A DNA stretch of 64,000 bases, from positions 1 to 64,000 of the forward strand of contig NZ_JAXCJK010000005.1 of assembly GCF_035181385.1 (NCBI RefSeq), in the 5' to 3' direction. Position numbers and translations under genes: made by a program. The stretch's first letter is position 1. Every line of letters begins with the position of its first letter. The notes beneath the pieces are model-generated. The model was not told where the DNA came from. It did not search any database and saw nothing but the letters and a program-made list of their open reading frames with translations. Positions 51,770 to 60,177 of the stretch are shown here, in pieces. Source of the stretch: Moraxella sp035181385 (GTDB lineage: Bacteria; Pseudomonadota; Gammaproteobacteria; Pseudomonadales; Moraxellaceae).

Positions 51770-52405
51770 ATGGACATCATCTTACAATTCATTGATTTTA
51801 TTTTACATATTGACATACATTTGGCAGAGTTCTTGATGAATTATGGCTTGTGGATTTATGGCATTTTATTTTTGATCATCTTTGTTGAGACGGGGTTTGT
51901 AGTCATGCCATTTTTGCCAGGTGATAGTCTGTTGTTTGCAGCAGGGGCGTTGGCGGCGGTAACAGGTGCACTAGACCCATCTTTACTCATCGCATTGCTA
52001 TTCATCGCTGCTGTGCTTGGAGACGCTTTAAATTATCATGTTGGTGCATACATCGGTCCAAAAGTTTTTGATAAAAATTATCGATTCATCAACCAACAAC
52101 ACCTACTAAAAGCCAAAAGTTTTTTTGATGAGTATGGTGGCAAGACGGTCATCTTTGCTCGCTTTTTGCCTTTTGTGCGTACTTTTACCCCTTTTGTGGC
52201 TGGGGTGAGTGGCATGAATTATCAAAGATTTTTTGTTTATAATGCCATTGGTGGATTTTGCTGGACGGCGTCTTTTATTTTACTGGGTTTTTTCTTTGGC
52301 AATCAGCCTGTCATTAAAGATAATTTTACCTATGTGATTGTTGGGATTATTGTGTTTACCGCTTTGCCTGTATTGATTGGTTTTGTCAAAAATAAGATGG
52401 GTTAA
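51770..52405 (+). CDS. DedA family membrane protein
   Basis: 211-aa protein with about five membrane segments. FVETGFVVMPFLPGDSLLFAAGALA, NYHVGAYIGPKVF and the FARFLPFVRTFTPFVAGVSGMNYQRFFVYNAIGG block carry the conserved glycine, proline and arginine residues of the DedA family. Some members flip undecaprenyl phosphate or phospholipids and maintain proton motive force. The exact role here is not known. Confidence 0.9.
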   Translation: MDIILQFIDFILHIDIHLAEFLMNYGLWIYGILFLIIFVETGFVVMPFLPGDSLLFAAGALAAVTGALDPSLLIALLFIAAVLGDALNYHVGAYIGPKVFDKNYRFINQQHLLKAKSFFDEYGGKTVIFARFLPFVRTFTPFVAGVSGMNYQRFFVYNAIGGFCWTASFILLGFFFGNQPVIKDNFTYVIVGIIVFTALPVLIGFVKNKMG

Positions 52406-52526
52406 TAAGATGGGTTGGTGATGCCAAAATTTGTATCATTGCTGTCAAATGATGCTACGCACCCGATTTATTTTGCTGACAAAAAACGATATAATGATAC
52501 ATCAACCCACCAAATCGGAGTAAACC

Positions 52527-52973
52527 ATGACCTTAAAAACCACCATCACTGATGCTGTTAAAACCGCCATGAAAGCCAAAAACATGGAACAAGTCAAGGT
52601 TTTGCGTAATGTACAAGCAGCGATTAAGCAAATAGAGATTGACAATCAGCAGGATTTGGATGATGCACAAGTGCTGGCAATTTTGCAAAAACAAATCAAG
52701 CAACGCCAAGAGTCTTTGGGTATTTATACCGCTAATGGTCGTGAGGATCTGGCACAAAAAGAGCAGTTTGAGATTGATGTGATTGGCCAGTTTTTGCCAG
52801 AACAGCTGTCTGATGATGAGCTTGCCAAAATTGTTGCCAGCACCATCGAGCAGTTGGGTGCAGCAGGCATGAAGGACATGGGTCGTGTGATGAATGCGGT
52901 CAAAGAAAAGACTGCAGGACAGGCTGACCCTGCGGTGATTTCAGGCTTGGTTAAAAAAGCCTTGACCGCCTGA
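52527..52973 (+). CDS. GatB/YqeY domain protein
   Basis: 148-aa YqeY-type protein, helical, with KTAMKAKNMEQVKVLRNVQAAIKQIEID, ILQKQIKQRQESLGIYTANGREDLAQKEQFEIDVIGQFLPEQLS and MGRVMNAVKEKTAGQADPAVISGLVKKAL. The domain equals the C-terminal tRNA-contact domain of amidotransferase GatB. Its function as a stand-alone protein is unclear. A CGGAG site precedes the ATG and a terminator follows. Confidence 0.9.
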   Translation: MTLKTTITDAVKTAMKAKNMEQVKVLRNVQAAIKQIEIDNQQDLDDAQVLAILQKQIKQRQESLGIYTANGREDLAQKEQFEIDVIGQFLPEQLSDDELAKIVASTIEQLGAAGMKDMGRVMNAVKEKTAGQADPAVISGLVKKALTA

Positions 52974-53010
52974 CTTTATTAATGACTGATGCTATCAAAC
53001 CCCTGTAATA

Positions 53011-53044
53011 AAAAACCTTGCTATGATGGCAGGGTTTTTTTATT
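53011..53044 (+). terminator. Intrinsic terminator after the YqeY gene
   Basis: An 11-bp stem (AAAAACCTTGC / GCAGGGTTTTT, one G-U pair) with a 7-nt loop ends in a T run. Confidence 0.85.
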
Positions 53045-53212
53045 TATTTTTTGGTTTGGTTGTTTTTTATTTAATGATTTTTTTAGTTTATATTGCCTTG
53101 CAAAATACAGTTTTGCCCAGATATCAAGCCAAGTTTTTTAAAATTTTTTTGATTTTTAACTCATAATTTTTTGATTACTAATGAGCTAATAATAATCTGA
53201 TAAAGAGTCTTT

Positions 53213-53563
53213 ATGTCAAATTTAACCCTTGCTCCAAAGTTGATAGAGTGTCTGAGTGATGCTGAAATGACCTTCATTCATAGCCATCTTGATGAATGTA
53301 TGACAGATGCTGTGATTGCTGCGTTTTTTGATGCTCGTGGTCTGCCTTGTCCGATGCCATTATTAAAGGCAAAGGTCAGCTTGCGTGCGGTGGCAGATGG
53401 CGAGAGTCTGTATTTGGTGGCAAGCGATAAAAACTCCCAAAAGGATTTGGTGATGTTTTGTCAAAAGCAGTGCCTTGAGGTCATGACTTGGCAAAGCAAT
53501 ACACAGATGCACAATGCAGAAAACTATTTTCACTTTATCATCACAAAAAAGGCTAGCGTTTAA
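53213..53563 (+). CDS. TusA/SirA-like sulfur carrier protein
   Basis: 116-aa protein. DARGLPCPMPLLKAKVSLRAVADGESLYLVASD (about residues 44-76) contains the CPxP motif whose cysteine carries persulfide sulfur in TusA. The N-terminal 40 residues are extra relative to the 80-aa TusA and are not recognised. It may serve tRNA thiolation or another sulfur relay. It lies 48 bp before rpoH. Confidence 0.82.
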   Translation: MSNLTLAPKLIECLSDAEMTFIHSHLDECMTDAVIAAFFDARGLPCPMPLLKAKVSLRAVADGESLYLVASDKNSQKDLVMFCQKQCLEVMTWQSNTQMHNAENYFHFIITKKASV

Positions 53564-53611
53564 AGCCATTAAGCCTTACAATAGAGCTGAGATTATTTTT
53601 TTTAAAGTATA

Positions 53612-54772
53612 ATGATGACAAAAAAACGCAACGATTTTGATGCTTATGATAATGACTTTCAAGACAGCTTTGATGGCGACTATATAGATGGTTATGCAGA
53701 TGACTGTGAGCTAGATGAGTCGTTGCTTGATGATGGCTTTTATGAGATTGATGGTATAGACGGCATTGATGACATAGACGATGTGGATTATGATGAATCA
53801 GACGATGATGGCGATGATTATGGTGAAAAACCTGCCAAAAATCCTGTGCGCGCTGTCATTGAGCATGGTGATAGAACATCTGATTATGTGGTGGCTACAC
53901 GAGACCTAGTGCCTGCGATGCCAACACACTTGGCAGCACCAGGGGTGAATTTGGGGGCTTATATCAATACCGTGCATCAGATCCCGATTCTGACTCCCGA
54001 AGAAGAAAAACAGCTTGCCGAACGCTATTATCATGATGGCGATGTTGAGGCGGCTCGTTTGTTGGTCATGAGCCATTTGCGTTTTGTGATTCATATTGCT
54101 CGTAGCTATTCAGGCTATGGATTGTCGCAGGCTGACTTGATTCAAGAGGGTAATTTGGGCCTAATGAAGGCAGTAAAACGCTTTGACCCAACGAAGGGTG
54201 TGCGTCTGGTGAGCTTTGCTGTGCATTGGATTAAGGCAGAGATTCACGAATTTGTCATAAAAAATTGGCGAATCGTGAAAGTTGCGACCACCAAAGCACA
54301 CCGCAAGCTGTTTTTTAATCTAAGAAGTCTTAAAAAATCAAGCAATCAGCTGACCTTGGAAGAGGCTGAAGCCATTGCTAAAGATTTGAATGTTACCGTC
54401 AAGCAAGTGCTTGAAATGGAAAGCCGTTTGACGAGCTATGATGCATCTTTTGAGATGCAGGACTCGGACGAAGATGATGGCCGCTATGCACCGCAGCTAT
54501 TTTTAGAAGATGCCATTGACCCTGCTGATGTGGTTGAAGAAGCTGATTGGGAAGAAAATACGACAAACGCCCTAAAAGAAGCGATGGGCGAACTGGACGA
54601 ACGCTCACGAGACATCATCACACAACGCTGGCTTGCTGACCAAAAATCCACCCTGCATGACTTGGCGGCTGTGTACAACATCTCTGCTGAGCGTGTTCGC
54701 CAAATAGAAAAAAACGCCATGGATAAGATTCGTGAAGCCATGACCTTAGATGGCTCGATACTAAATGATTAA
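53612..54772 (+). CDS. rpoH: RNA polymerase sigma-32 factor with acidic N-terminal extension
   Basis: 386-aa heat-shock sigma factor. From about residue 103 it matches RpoH: HLRFVIHIARSYSGYGLSQADLIQEGNLGLMKAVKRFDP (region 2), VHWIKAEIHEFVIKNWRIVKVATTKAHRKLFFNLRSL (RpoH box) and region 4 STLHDLAAVYNISAERVRQIEKNAMDKIREAM. The first 100 residues are extra and strongly acidic, with DGIDGIDDIDDVD-like runs; ordinary RpoH is about 285 aa. The only later in-frame ATG near the core (53918) has no ribosome site, so the long form is probably real. Function of the extension is unknown. Confidence 0.92.
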   Translation: MMTKKRNDFDAYDNDFQDSFDGDYIDGYADDCELDESLLDDGFYEIDGIDGIDDIDDVDYDESDDDGDDYGEKPAKNPVRAVIEHGDRTSDYVVATRDLVPAMPTHLAAPGVNLGAYINTVHQIPILTPEEEKQLAERYYHDGDVEAARLLVMSHLRFVIHIARSYSGYGLSQADLIQEGNLGLMKAVKRFDPTKGVRLVSFAVHWIKAEIHEFVIKNWRIVKVATTKAHRKLFFNLRSLKKSSNQLTLEEAEAIAKDLNVTVKQVLEMESRLTSYDASFEMQDSDEDDGRYAPQLFLEDAIDPADVVEEADWEENTTNALKEAMGELDERSRDIITQRWLADQKSTLHDLAAVYNISAERVRQIEKNAMDKIREAMTLDGSILND

Positions 54773-54822
54773 AATCGGCAACATGAATTGTTAAAATACA
54801 TCTAAAAAACGCTTGCCCTGAT

Positions 54823-54858
54823 GATGAATGATAAGATGAATGATAAGATGAATGATGA
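54823..54858. repeat. Three tandem copies of a 12-bp repeat
   Basis: GATGAATGATAA occurs twice exactly, followed by a third copy with one change (54847-54858). It lies about 50 bp after the rpoH stop. Confidence 0.85.
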
Positions 54859-54998
54859 AAGGTTGGTTTTGTACCAAGCTTGTCTTGCATGAAGCCAAAG
54901 CGTGAAAGACATTTGTATTTTTTGTATTTAATACAAAGACTGTTTAATACAAGATTGGTAAATTTGTATGAAATTTTGTGTGGTTTGAGGCATTGCTC

Positions 54999-55406
54999 AT
55001 GAATTGGTTAAAAATTGCCGCATTAAATCTGGCGTTAGGTGTGGGGCTTGGTGCGTTTGGTGCTCATGGTTTGGTAGATTTGGGGGCGTATGAGCTTAAA
55101 ATTTGGCATACAGCCACGCTTTATCTGTTCATTCATGCACTAGGTCTGCTTGTGCTTGGTGTGCTAAATGCAGCTGGTTCTTATCGTGTCAATTTGCCTG
55201 CCTATCTGTTACAACTTGGTGTACTGATTTTTAGTGGTACGCTATACGCCATCGTTCTTGGTGCACCAAAATGGCTGGGCATGATCACGCCTGTTGGTGG
55301 TGTTTTGATGATACTTGGCTGGCTAAGTCTTGCTTTTGGTGTATCAAAAAAATATCATCATTCAAAAAAATCCAAGCGTTCTAACCCAAGCATTCTTAGG
55401 GGCTGA
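54999..55406 (+). CDS. DUF423 family membrane protein
   Basis: 135-aa protein with four membrane segments. The N-terminal ALNLALGVGLGAFGAHGL and the WHTATLYLFIHALGLLVLG segment identify DUF423 (YwdK/YgdD type). A GAGG site 8 nt upstream supports 54999 over the in-frame 54978. The C-terminus is lysine-rich (KKYHHSKKSKRS). Function unknown. Confidence 0.85.
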   Translation: MNWLKIAALNLALGVGLGAFGAHGLVDLGAYELKIWHTATLYLFIHALGLLVLGVLNAAGSYRVNLPAYLLQLGVLIFSGTLYAIVLGAPKWLGMITPVGGVLMILGWLSLAFGVSKKYHHSKKSKRSNPSILRG

Positions 55407-55523
55407 CTGGCAGGTTGGATTTCATTCAAAATCAGCCAAAATGATGATAAAACCAAAATGCTAAATTGACCAAAGCAATTTTATCTGGTTAGTTGGTTGA
55501 TCTGATTACATGAATAATATGAA

Positions 55524-55742
55524 ATGAATGACATGAAAAGCATGAAAAACATTACGCTCAATGGCGAAAAACACACCACCGACAAACGGATACTGCTTGA
55601 GCTACTGAGTGAACTTGGCATGACAGAAGGTCGATTTGCCGTGGAGGTTGATGACACACTTTTGCCAAAATCTCGCCTAGGCGAGGCGGTCATCATTGAT
55701 GGTATGAATGTCGAGGTTGTGCAAGCGGTTGGTGGTGGTTAG
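55524..55742 (+). CDS. thiS: Sulfur carrier protein ThiS
   Basis: 72-aa ubiquitin-like protein ending in GGG. It has ITLNGEKHTTDKRILLELLSELGM, RFAVEVDDTLLPKSRLGEAVIIDGMNVEVVQAVGGG. The C-terminal Gly-Gly is adenylated and thiocarboxylated to supply sulfur for the thiazole of thiamine. The start is uncertain: ATGs at 55524, 55533 and 55542 are in frame and none has a clear ribosome site; 55542 gives the usual 66 residues. No thiG follows, where the nitrilase gene stands instead. Confidence 0.83.
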   Translation: MNDMKSMKNITLNGEKHTTDKRILLELLSELGMTEGRFAVEVDDTLLPKSRLGEAVIIDGMNVEVVQAVGGG

Positions 55743-55796
55743 TTCTGGATTTGTGTTTTGAACTTATGAAAATTAAAAGGTTTAAAAGGTGTTGTC

Positions 55797-56648
55797 ATGC
55801 CCATTAACATTGCCAGTATTCAGCTTAATAGCCAAACCGACATTGATAAAAATCTTGACATTATTAGCCGTGCGGTTGCCCAAGCGTCTGTACAGGCTGA
55901 TGTGGTCATCTTGCCAGAGAATATGTGTGTGATGGGCAGGCAAGCAGAGCTTGCCCAACGCTTTGATGAAGTGGCTAGCCATATGGCCAATCTTGCCAAA
56001 ACACACGGCGTTCATCTTGTGGCAGGTACATTGCCTTGTGCCATTCGCCCAGACGGCACGCCTACCATGCAGGATAAGTACCGCCAAGTCAGCCTTGTCT
56101 TTGATCCAAAAGGCGTGCAAATTGCTCGTTATGATAAAATTCATCTGTTTCGTGCCACTGTCAATGATGGCATAGGTAGCTATGATGAGGGCAAGACCTT
56201 TGAAGCAGGCGACAAACTGGTGGTTGTGCCCATGAATATCAAAGGTAAGACGGTCAATCTGGGTATGATGATTTGTTTTGATGTAAGATTTGCTGTGATG
56301 GCACAGCGACTTCGCCAGATGGGTGCAGACATCATCAGTGTTCCAGCTGCTTTTACTCACCAAACAGGCAAGGCACACTGGCAGATGCTCTTGCAAGCAC
56401 GCGCTTTGGACAGTCAATGCATGATGATCGGCAGTACCCAAGGGGGCGAGCATCATATCGGTAGCAGTGTGCGTAAGACTTGGGGTCATGCAATGATGGT
56501 GGACGCACATGGCGTGCTGATGGCAAACAGTGAGCAAACCTTGGTTGATGAGTCAGGTTATTTGATTGTCTGTGGTGAATTTGATAAAAACAAACAAAGT
56601 CAAATTCGCCAAAGTATGCCAATTTTTGACTGCCATCAGCTGGCGTGA
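55797..56648 (+). CDS. Carbon-nitrogen hydrolase (nitrilase superfamily, Nit type)
   Basis: 283-aa amidohydrolase. The Glu-Lys-Cys triad is visible: Glu in VVILPENMCVM, Lys in RYDKIHLF and Cys in MMICFDVRF. It resembles Nit/YbeM-type enzymes, which in several organisms repair deaminated glutathione. That substrate is only an inference. It begins 54 bp after thiS on the same strand and may be co-transcribed. Confidence 0.87.
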   Translation: MPINIASIQLNSQTDIDKNLDIISRAVAQASVQADVVILPENMCVMGRQAELAQRFDEVASHMANLAKTHGVHLVAGTLPCAIRPDGTPTMQDKYRQVSLVFDPKGVQIARYDKIHLFRATVNDGIGSYDEGKTFEAGDKLVVVPMNIKGKTVNLGMMICFDVRFAVMAQRLRQMGADIISVPAAFTHQTGKAHWQMLLQARALDSQCMMIGSTQGGEHHIGSSVRKTWGHAMMVDAHGVLMANSEQTLVDESGYLIVCGEFDKNKQSQIRQSMPIFDCHQLA

Positions 56649-56703
56649 TTGACAAAAAACAACCCATCATTCATTCTTGCAAATCTTTTTTACTATACTT
56701 TGT

Positions 56704-57537
56704 TTAGTTTGCTCTTGTCAGCTCAATCAATCTGTCATACACCACGCTTTTTTTAAGTCCCAAAACCTCTGCGACCACGCCACTTGCCTTTTTGGGTGGT
56801 AGCTCTTTGTTTAGGGCAAGTAGCCAATCGTCATAATCTGTCGCTGCGGTCTGCTCGGTGTTGCCTGCGACAACCAGCACAATCTCGCCTCGTTGTTGAT
56901 TGCCATCATTTTTGACAAAATCCAATAGCTCGCCAAGTGGCAGTTTTTTGATGGTTTCAAAGGTTTTGGTGATTTCACGGCATAATGTCGCAGTACGCTG
57001 ACCACCAAATACCGCCATCATGTCGCCAAGACATTCTACAATGCGATGCGGTGCCTCATAAAAAATCAAGCTCTCACTGCGATTTTGATAGGCTTTTAGT
57101 GTTTCGATTCGCCCATGCTGTTTGGCGGGCAAAAATCCAACAAAGCTAAACCTATCAGATGGCAAGCCTGCCACCGATAAAGCACCGATGACCGCACAAG
57201 CCCCAACAACAGGCACGGTCTGTATGCCAACTTCATGGCAAGCCCTGACCAGCCTAAACCCTGGATCAGAGATTAGGGGTGTGCCAGCGTCTGAAATGAG
57301 AGCAACGCATTGCCCATTTTGCAAGCGTTCGATGAGCCGTGCTGTTTGGCTGTCGGCATTGTGCTCATGATAGGCGATGGTGGGGGTGGAGATGTTAAAA
57401 AAACTTAATAATTTGCCACTGGTGCGAGTGTCTTCGCACGCTATCACATCTGCGGTTTTTAGAGTGTCTATCGCTCGTGCTGTCATGTCGTTTAGGTTGC
57501 CAATCGGTGTGGCAACAACATACAAAATGCCTGTCAT
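56704..57537 (-). CDS. rsmI: 16S rRNA (cytidine1402-2'-O)-methyltransferase
   Basis: 277-aa tetrapyrrole-methylase-fold enzyme. Seen are LYVVATPIGNLNDMTARAIDTLKTADVIACEDTRTSGKLL, ALISDAGTPLISDPGFRLVRAC, GLPSDRFSFVGFLPAKQHGR and the C-terminal KKASGVVAEVLGLKKSVVYD. It methylates C1402 in the ribosomal P site with RsmH. It is convergent with the nitrilase gene. Confidence 0.95.
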   Translation of the reverse strand: MTGILYVVATPIGNLNDMTARAIDTLKTADVIACEDTRTSGKLLSFFNISTPTIAYHEHNADSQTARLIERLQNGQCVALISDAGTPLISDPGFRLVRACHEVGIQTVPVVGACAVIGALSVAGLPSDRFSFVGFLPAKQHGRIETLKAYQNRSESLIFYEAPHRIVECLGDMMAVFGGQRTATLCREITKTFETIKKLPLGELLDFVKNDGNQQRGEIVLVVAGNTEQTAATDYDDWLLALNKELPPKKASGVVAEVLGLKKSVVYDRLIELTRAN

Positions 57538-57692
57538 TGATTTTCCAGTTTTTTAGTTTTTATTTTCTTGGTTTTAGGTTTTTTTGGCTTTAAAATATGA
57601 ATGGCAGGCCGATGCTTGCTTTGGCATTAAGAAAGCTACCATTGACTTAGCCTACCTAATTTTATTTAGCCTATCTTGGCTAGTTTGCCAAT

Positions 57693-58382
57693 TTAGCTCA
57701 AATCTTGCGTTGATGGTTCATTGTGTGACTCATCATGATCTAAATGCTCATCAGTGCTTGGGTTTTTGCCCAAATGTAGCCAATCACCCAAAACCTCAGC
57801 AAGCTCATCAAGTCCTTGTTTATTAAGAGCAGAAAAAAGCTGGATAGAAAAAGGTAGCTCTAATGCTTGAAGCTGTTTTTTGGTTTGTAGCAGAGCGGTT
57901 TTTTGGGCACCACGCTTTAGCTTGTCCGCTTTCGTTAAAAGGACATGAACGGGCAATCCACCATCTTTTGCCCAATGAAGCATCTGCTCATCAAAATATT
58001 TTAGGGGGTGGCGAATGTCGGTGAGCAAAATCAAGCCCATCAGGCTTTGGCGATTGACCAGATAATTTTCTAGCTCTTTTTGCCATTTGATTTTCATCGC
58101 CTCTGGCACCTGAGCATAGCCATAGCCAGGCAAATCCACGATACGACTGTCTGGTGAGCCGACATTAAAAAAGTTGATCATCTGTGTCCGCCCTGGGGTT
58201 TTTGATGAGCGAGCAAGCTGTTTTTGGTGGGTGATGGTGTTGATGGCAGAGGACTTGCCAGCATTAGAACGGCCTGCAAACGCCACCTCAAAACCTGTGT
58301 CTTCAGGGCAGAGTTTTAGCGTAGGTGCAGATAGAGTGAAAGCGGTTTGGCGGATGATTTTTTGATAGTCGGTGGTATTCAT
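57693..58382 (-). CDS. engB: Ribosome-associated GTP-binding protein EngB (YihA)
   Basis: 229-aa GTPase. G1 FAGRSNAGKSSAINTI, G2 SKTPGRTQMINFFN, G3 IVDLPGYGYA and G4 LLTKADKL are all present, with the family pattern PGYGYAQVP. It acts in 50S subunit assembly. The final 25 residues are acidic and histidine-rich (STDEHLDHDESHNEPS) and exceed the E. coli protein. The 155-bp gap to rsmI shows no clear signals. Confidence 0.95.
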   Translation of the reverse strand: MNTTDYQKIIRQTAFTLSAPTLKLCPEDTGFEVAFAGRSNAGKSSAINTITHQKQLARSSKTPGRTQMINFFNVGSPDSRIVDLPGYGYAQVPEAMKIKWQKELENYLVNRQSLMGLILLTDIRHPLKYFDEQMLHWAKDGGLPVHVLLTKADKLKRGAQKTALLQTKKQLQALELPFSIQLFSALNKQGLDELAEVLGDWLHLGKNPSTDEHLDHDESHNEPSTQDLS

Positions 58383-58457
58383 GTTGTGTATTTGTTAAAA
58401 TTTTAAAAATAAAGCTGATCATATCATGTGTTAAAAGTAGTGTACCATGAAAGGCAA

Positions 58458-58479
58458 AAAATAGCGATAAAATAGCGAT
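58458..58479. repeat. Two tandem copies of an 11-bp repeat
   Basis: AAAATAGCGAT is duplicated in the 610-bp non-coding interval 58383-58992. Apart from this and the cytochrome promoter I see nothing in that interval. Confidence 0.6.
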
Positions 58480-58859
58480 AATAAATGGTTTTGAGATGAT
58501 TTTTTTAGATGGTAGATGATACAAATCCGCCAAGGATTGTAGGGGGTAGGGGGATTGTACGAAGATTGTAGAATTGGTGATTTAATTTTAATGGCTTTAA
58601 AGTACAGCATAGTCAACAAAATTGCTGCCTTGATACTATTTGACAACACTGTTTAATGAGCAACATTCATTTTTTATTTTTTTGTAAATATGATGACATA
58701 AACAACCCAAACCATAGAATGATTTTGGCAGATTGGTCAAAATGGGTTAAAAAAAGCGATGATTTGGGCGGTTTTTTTCACGATTTTAAGAAAAAACAGA
58801 TTTTTTTTTAAAAAATGTTACCAAAACCACAATTTTTGTAGGAAAATTTGGCGAAGTCT

Positions 58860-58868
58860 TGCTATAAT
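58860..58868 (+). promoter_or_regulatory. Extended -10 promoter of the cytochrome c4 gene
   Basis: TGCTATAAT, a perfect extended -10, lies about 125 bp upstream of the cytochrome ATG. No good -35 is present, as is common with this promoter class. Confidence 0.5.
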
Positions 58869-58992
58869 AGCAATTATTTTTGGTGTGGCTATTTTTTATC
58901 CGTTGCCAAAAGCAAATTTCGTTTTTTATTGAGTTATTTTCAACAAAACCCAAGACTTGGGGTCGCTCCCAGTAAGTTAGTAGGAAATTGTT

Positions 58993-59685
58993 ATGAAACC
59001 TGCAAATAAAGCCATTCTTGCCAAACTTGTCCTTGCTATGGGCTTTGGTATTGCCAGTATGACCGCCACCGCCATTGTTACCGTGCCAAGCTATGACATT
59101 GAAGCAGGTAAAAAAATCGTTGATGCCAACTGTGGTGCCTGCCATGGCGTTGATGGTGTGAGCATTGCACCAGCACAGCCAAATCTGGGCGGCCAGAATA
59201 TCAAATATCTGTACAAACAGTTGGTCGATTTTAAAAACAAAGCGCGTCGTAATGGCGTGATGGAAGCTCAGCTTGTGGGTCTGACCCAACAAGATTTGGC
59301 CAATGTGGCAGGTTATTATGCCAGCCAAGCACCTTGGACGCCAGGCTATGGCAACAAAGCAACCTATGCCGAAGCACAAAAGCTGTACTTGGGCGGGGAC
59401 AAGACCCGTGGGGTCATTCCTTGTGCAGGCTGTCATGACCCTAAAGGCTCTGGCAACGCATGGGCGGCCTTTCCACGCCTAGGCGGTCAGCACGCCACTT
59501 ATTTGGCCACTCAGCTAAAGCTGTTCCGTGCTGCAGGGCGTGAAGATGAAGTTGCTACTGATGGCGAGGTGCGTACCAATGATGCCGCTAAAAAAGGCGA
59601 AAAAGGCATGATGCAGATGGTCGCTGCCAAGCTGTCTGATAAAGACATTAAAATCTTATCAGAATTTTTATCAGCAGTGCATTGA
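58993..59685 (+). CDS. Diheme cytochrome c4
   Basis: 230-aa periplasmic protein. A signal peptide (about residues 1-30, LAKLVLALGFGIA-like stretch then TATAI) precedes two cytochrome c domains with heme motifs CGACHG and CAGCHD. Repeated GGQ(N/H)xxYLxxQL features (NLGGQNIKYLYKQL, RLGGQHATYLATQL) are characteristic of cytochrome c4, which feeds electrons to terminal oxidases. An AGGA site precedes the ATG. Confidence 0.92.
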   Translation: MKPANKAILAKLVLAMGFGIASMTATAIVTVPSYDIEAGKKIVDANCGACHGVDGVSIAPAQPNLGGQNIKYLYKQLVDFKNKARRNGVMEAQLVGLTQQDLANVAGYYASQAPWTPGYGNKATYAEAQKLYLGGDKTRGVIPCAGCHDPKGSGNAWAAFPRLGGQHATYLATQLKLFRAAGREDEVATDGEVRTNDAAKKGEKGMMQMVAAKLSDKDIKILSEFLSAVH

Positions 59686-60091
59686 TTGTATTTTTTTATT
59701 GGGCTGATCACTTAGGCTGACTGTATACTATATATTAACATACTTTATATTAACTGTATGATTGTATGAAGCTTATTGTATTTTTGGGGTGTTTAAGTGG
59801 TACATGACCAAACCGCATGAGCCACTTGGCTGTTGTTAAGACAACGGCTGTGTTAAACACCCACTGGGTAAATTTAAAATGTGGTTGTTGAATGCCCATA
59901 CAAAAGTACAAAGAAAACAAAAGTACAAAGAAATCTGCGTAAAATCTGTACAAAGTGTGCAAAGACAGTGATACAAAAAGCCATGTAAAAAGCCATACAA
60001 AAAAAGCAGTTGTGCAAAAGGTTGTAATCTAACCCTCATGCACTGCTGTACAAGAGCTTGATTAGAAACATCATGGCATAAAACCCCCTAC

Positions 60092-60118
60092 AAAAAGCCC
60101 CAACTGGGGTTTTTTGTT
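60092..60118 (+). terminator. Intrinsic terminator in the cytochrome c4 - NSS-like gap
   Basis: Arms AAAAAGCCCC and GGGGTTTTTT (one G-U pair, loop AACT) are followed by a T run. It lies about 400 bp after the cytochrome stop; the intervening 59686-60091 contains only short A-rich direct repeats (such as ACAAAAGTACAAAGAAA) and no gene. Confidence 0.75.
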
Positions 60119-60177
60119 GTCTGTGTCTTTGGTGGTTTTGTGATACAATAAGGCATTCATTCTAAGAAGGTAAAGAT

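Noticed and set aside
55782..56537. 251-aa minus-strand ORF
   Set aside because: It lies antisense to the nitrilase-family gene, has an implausible His/Cys-rich composition and no family resemblance.
57584..57826. 80-aa plus-strand ORF after rsmI
   Set aside because: Most of it is antisense to the engB 3' end and it has no ribosome site.
58786..59436. 216-aa minus-strand ORF
   Set aside because: Antisense to the cytochrome c4 gene, whose heme motifs and signal peptide prove the plus strand is coding.
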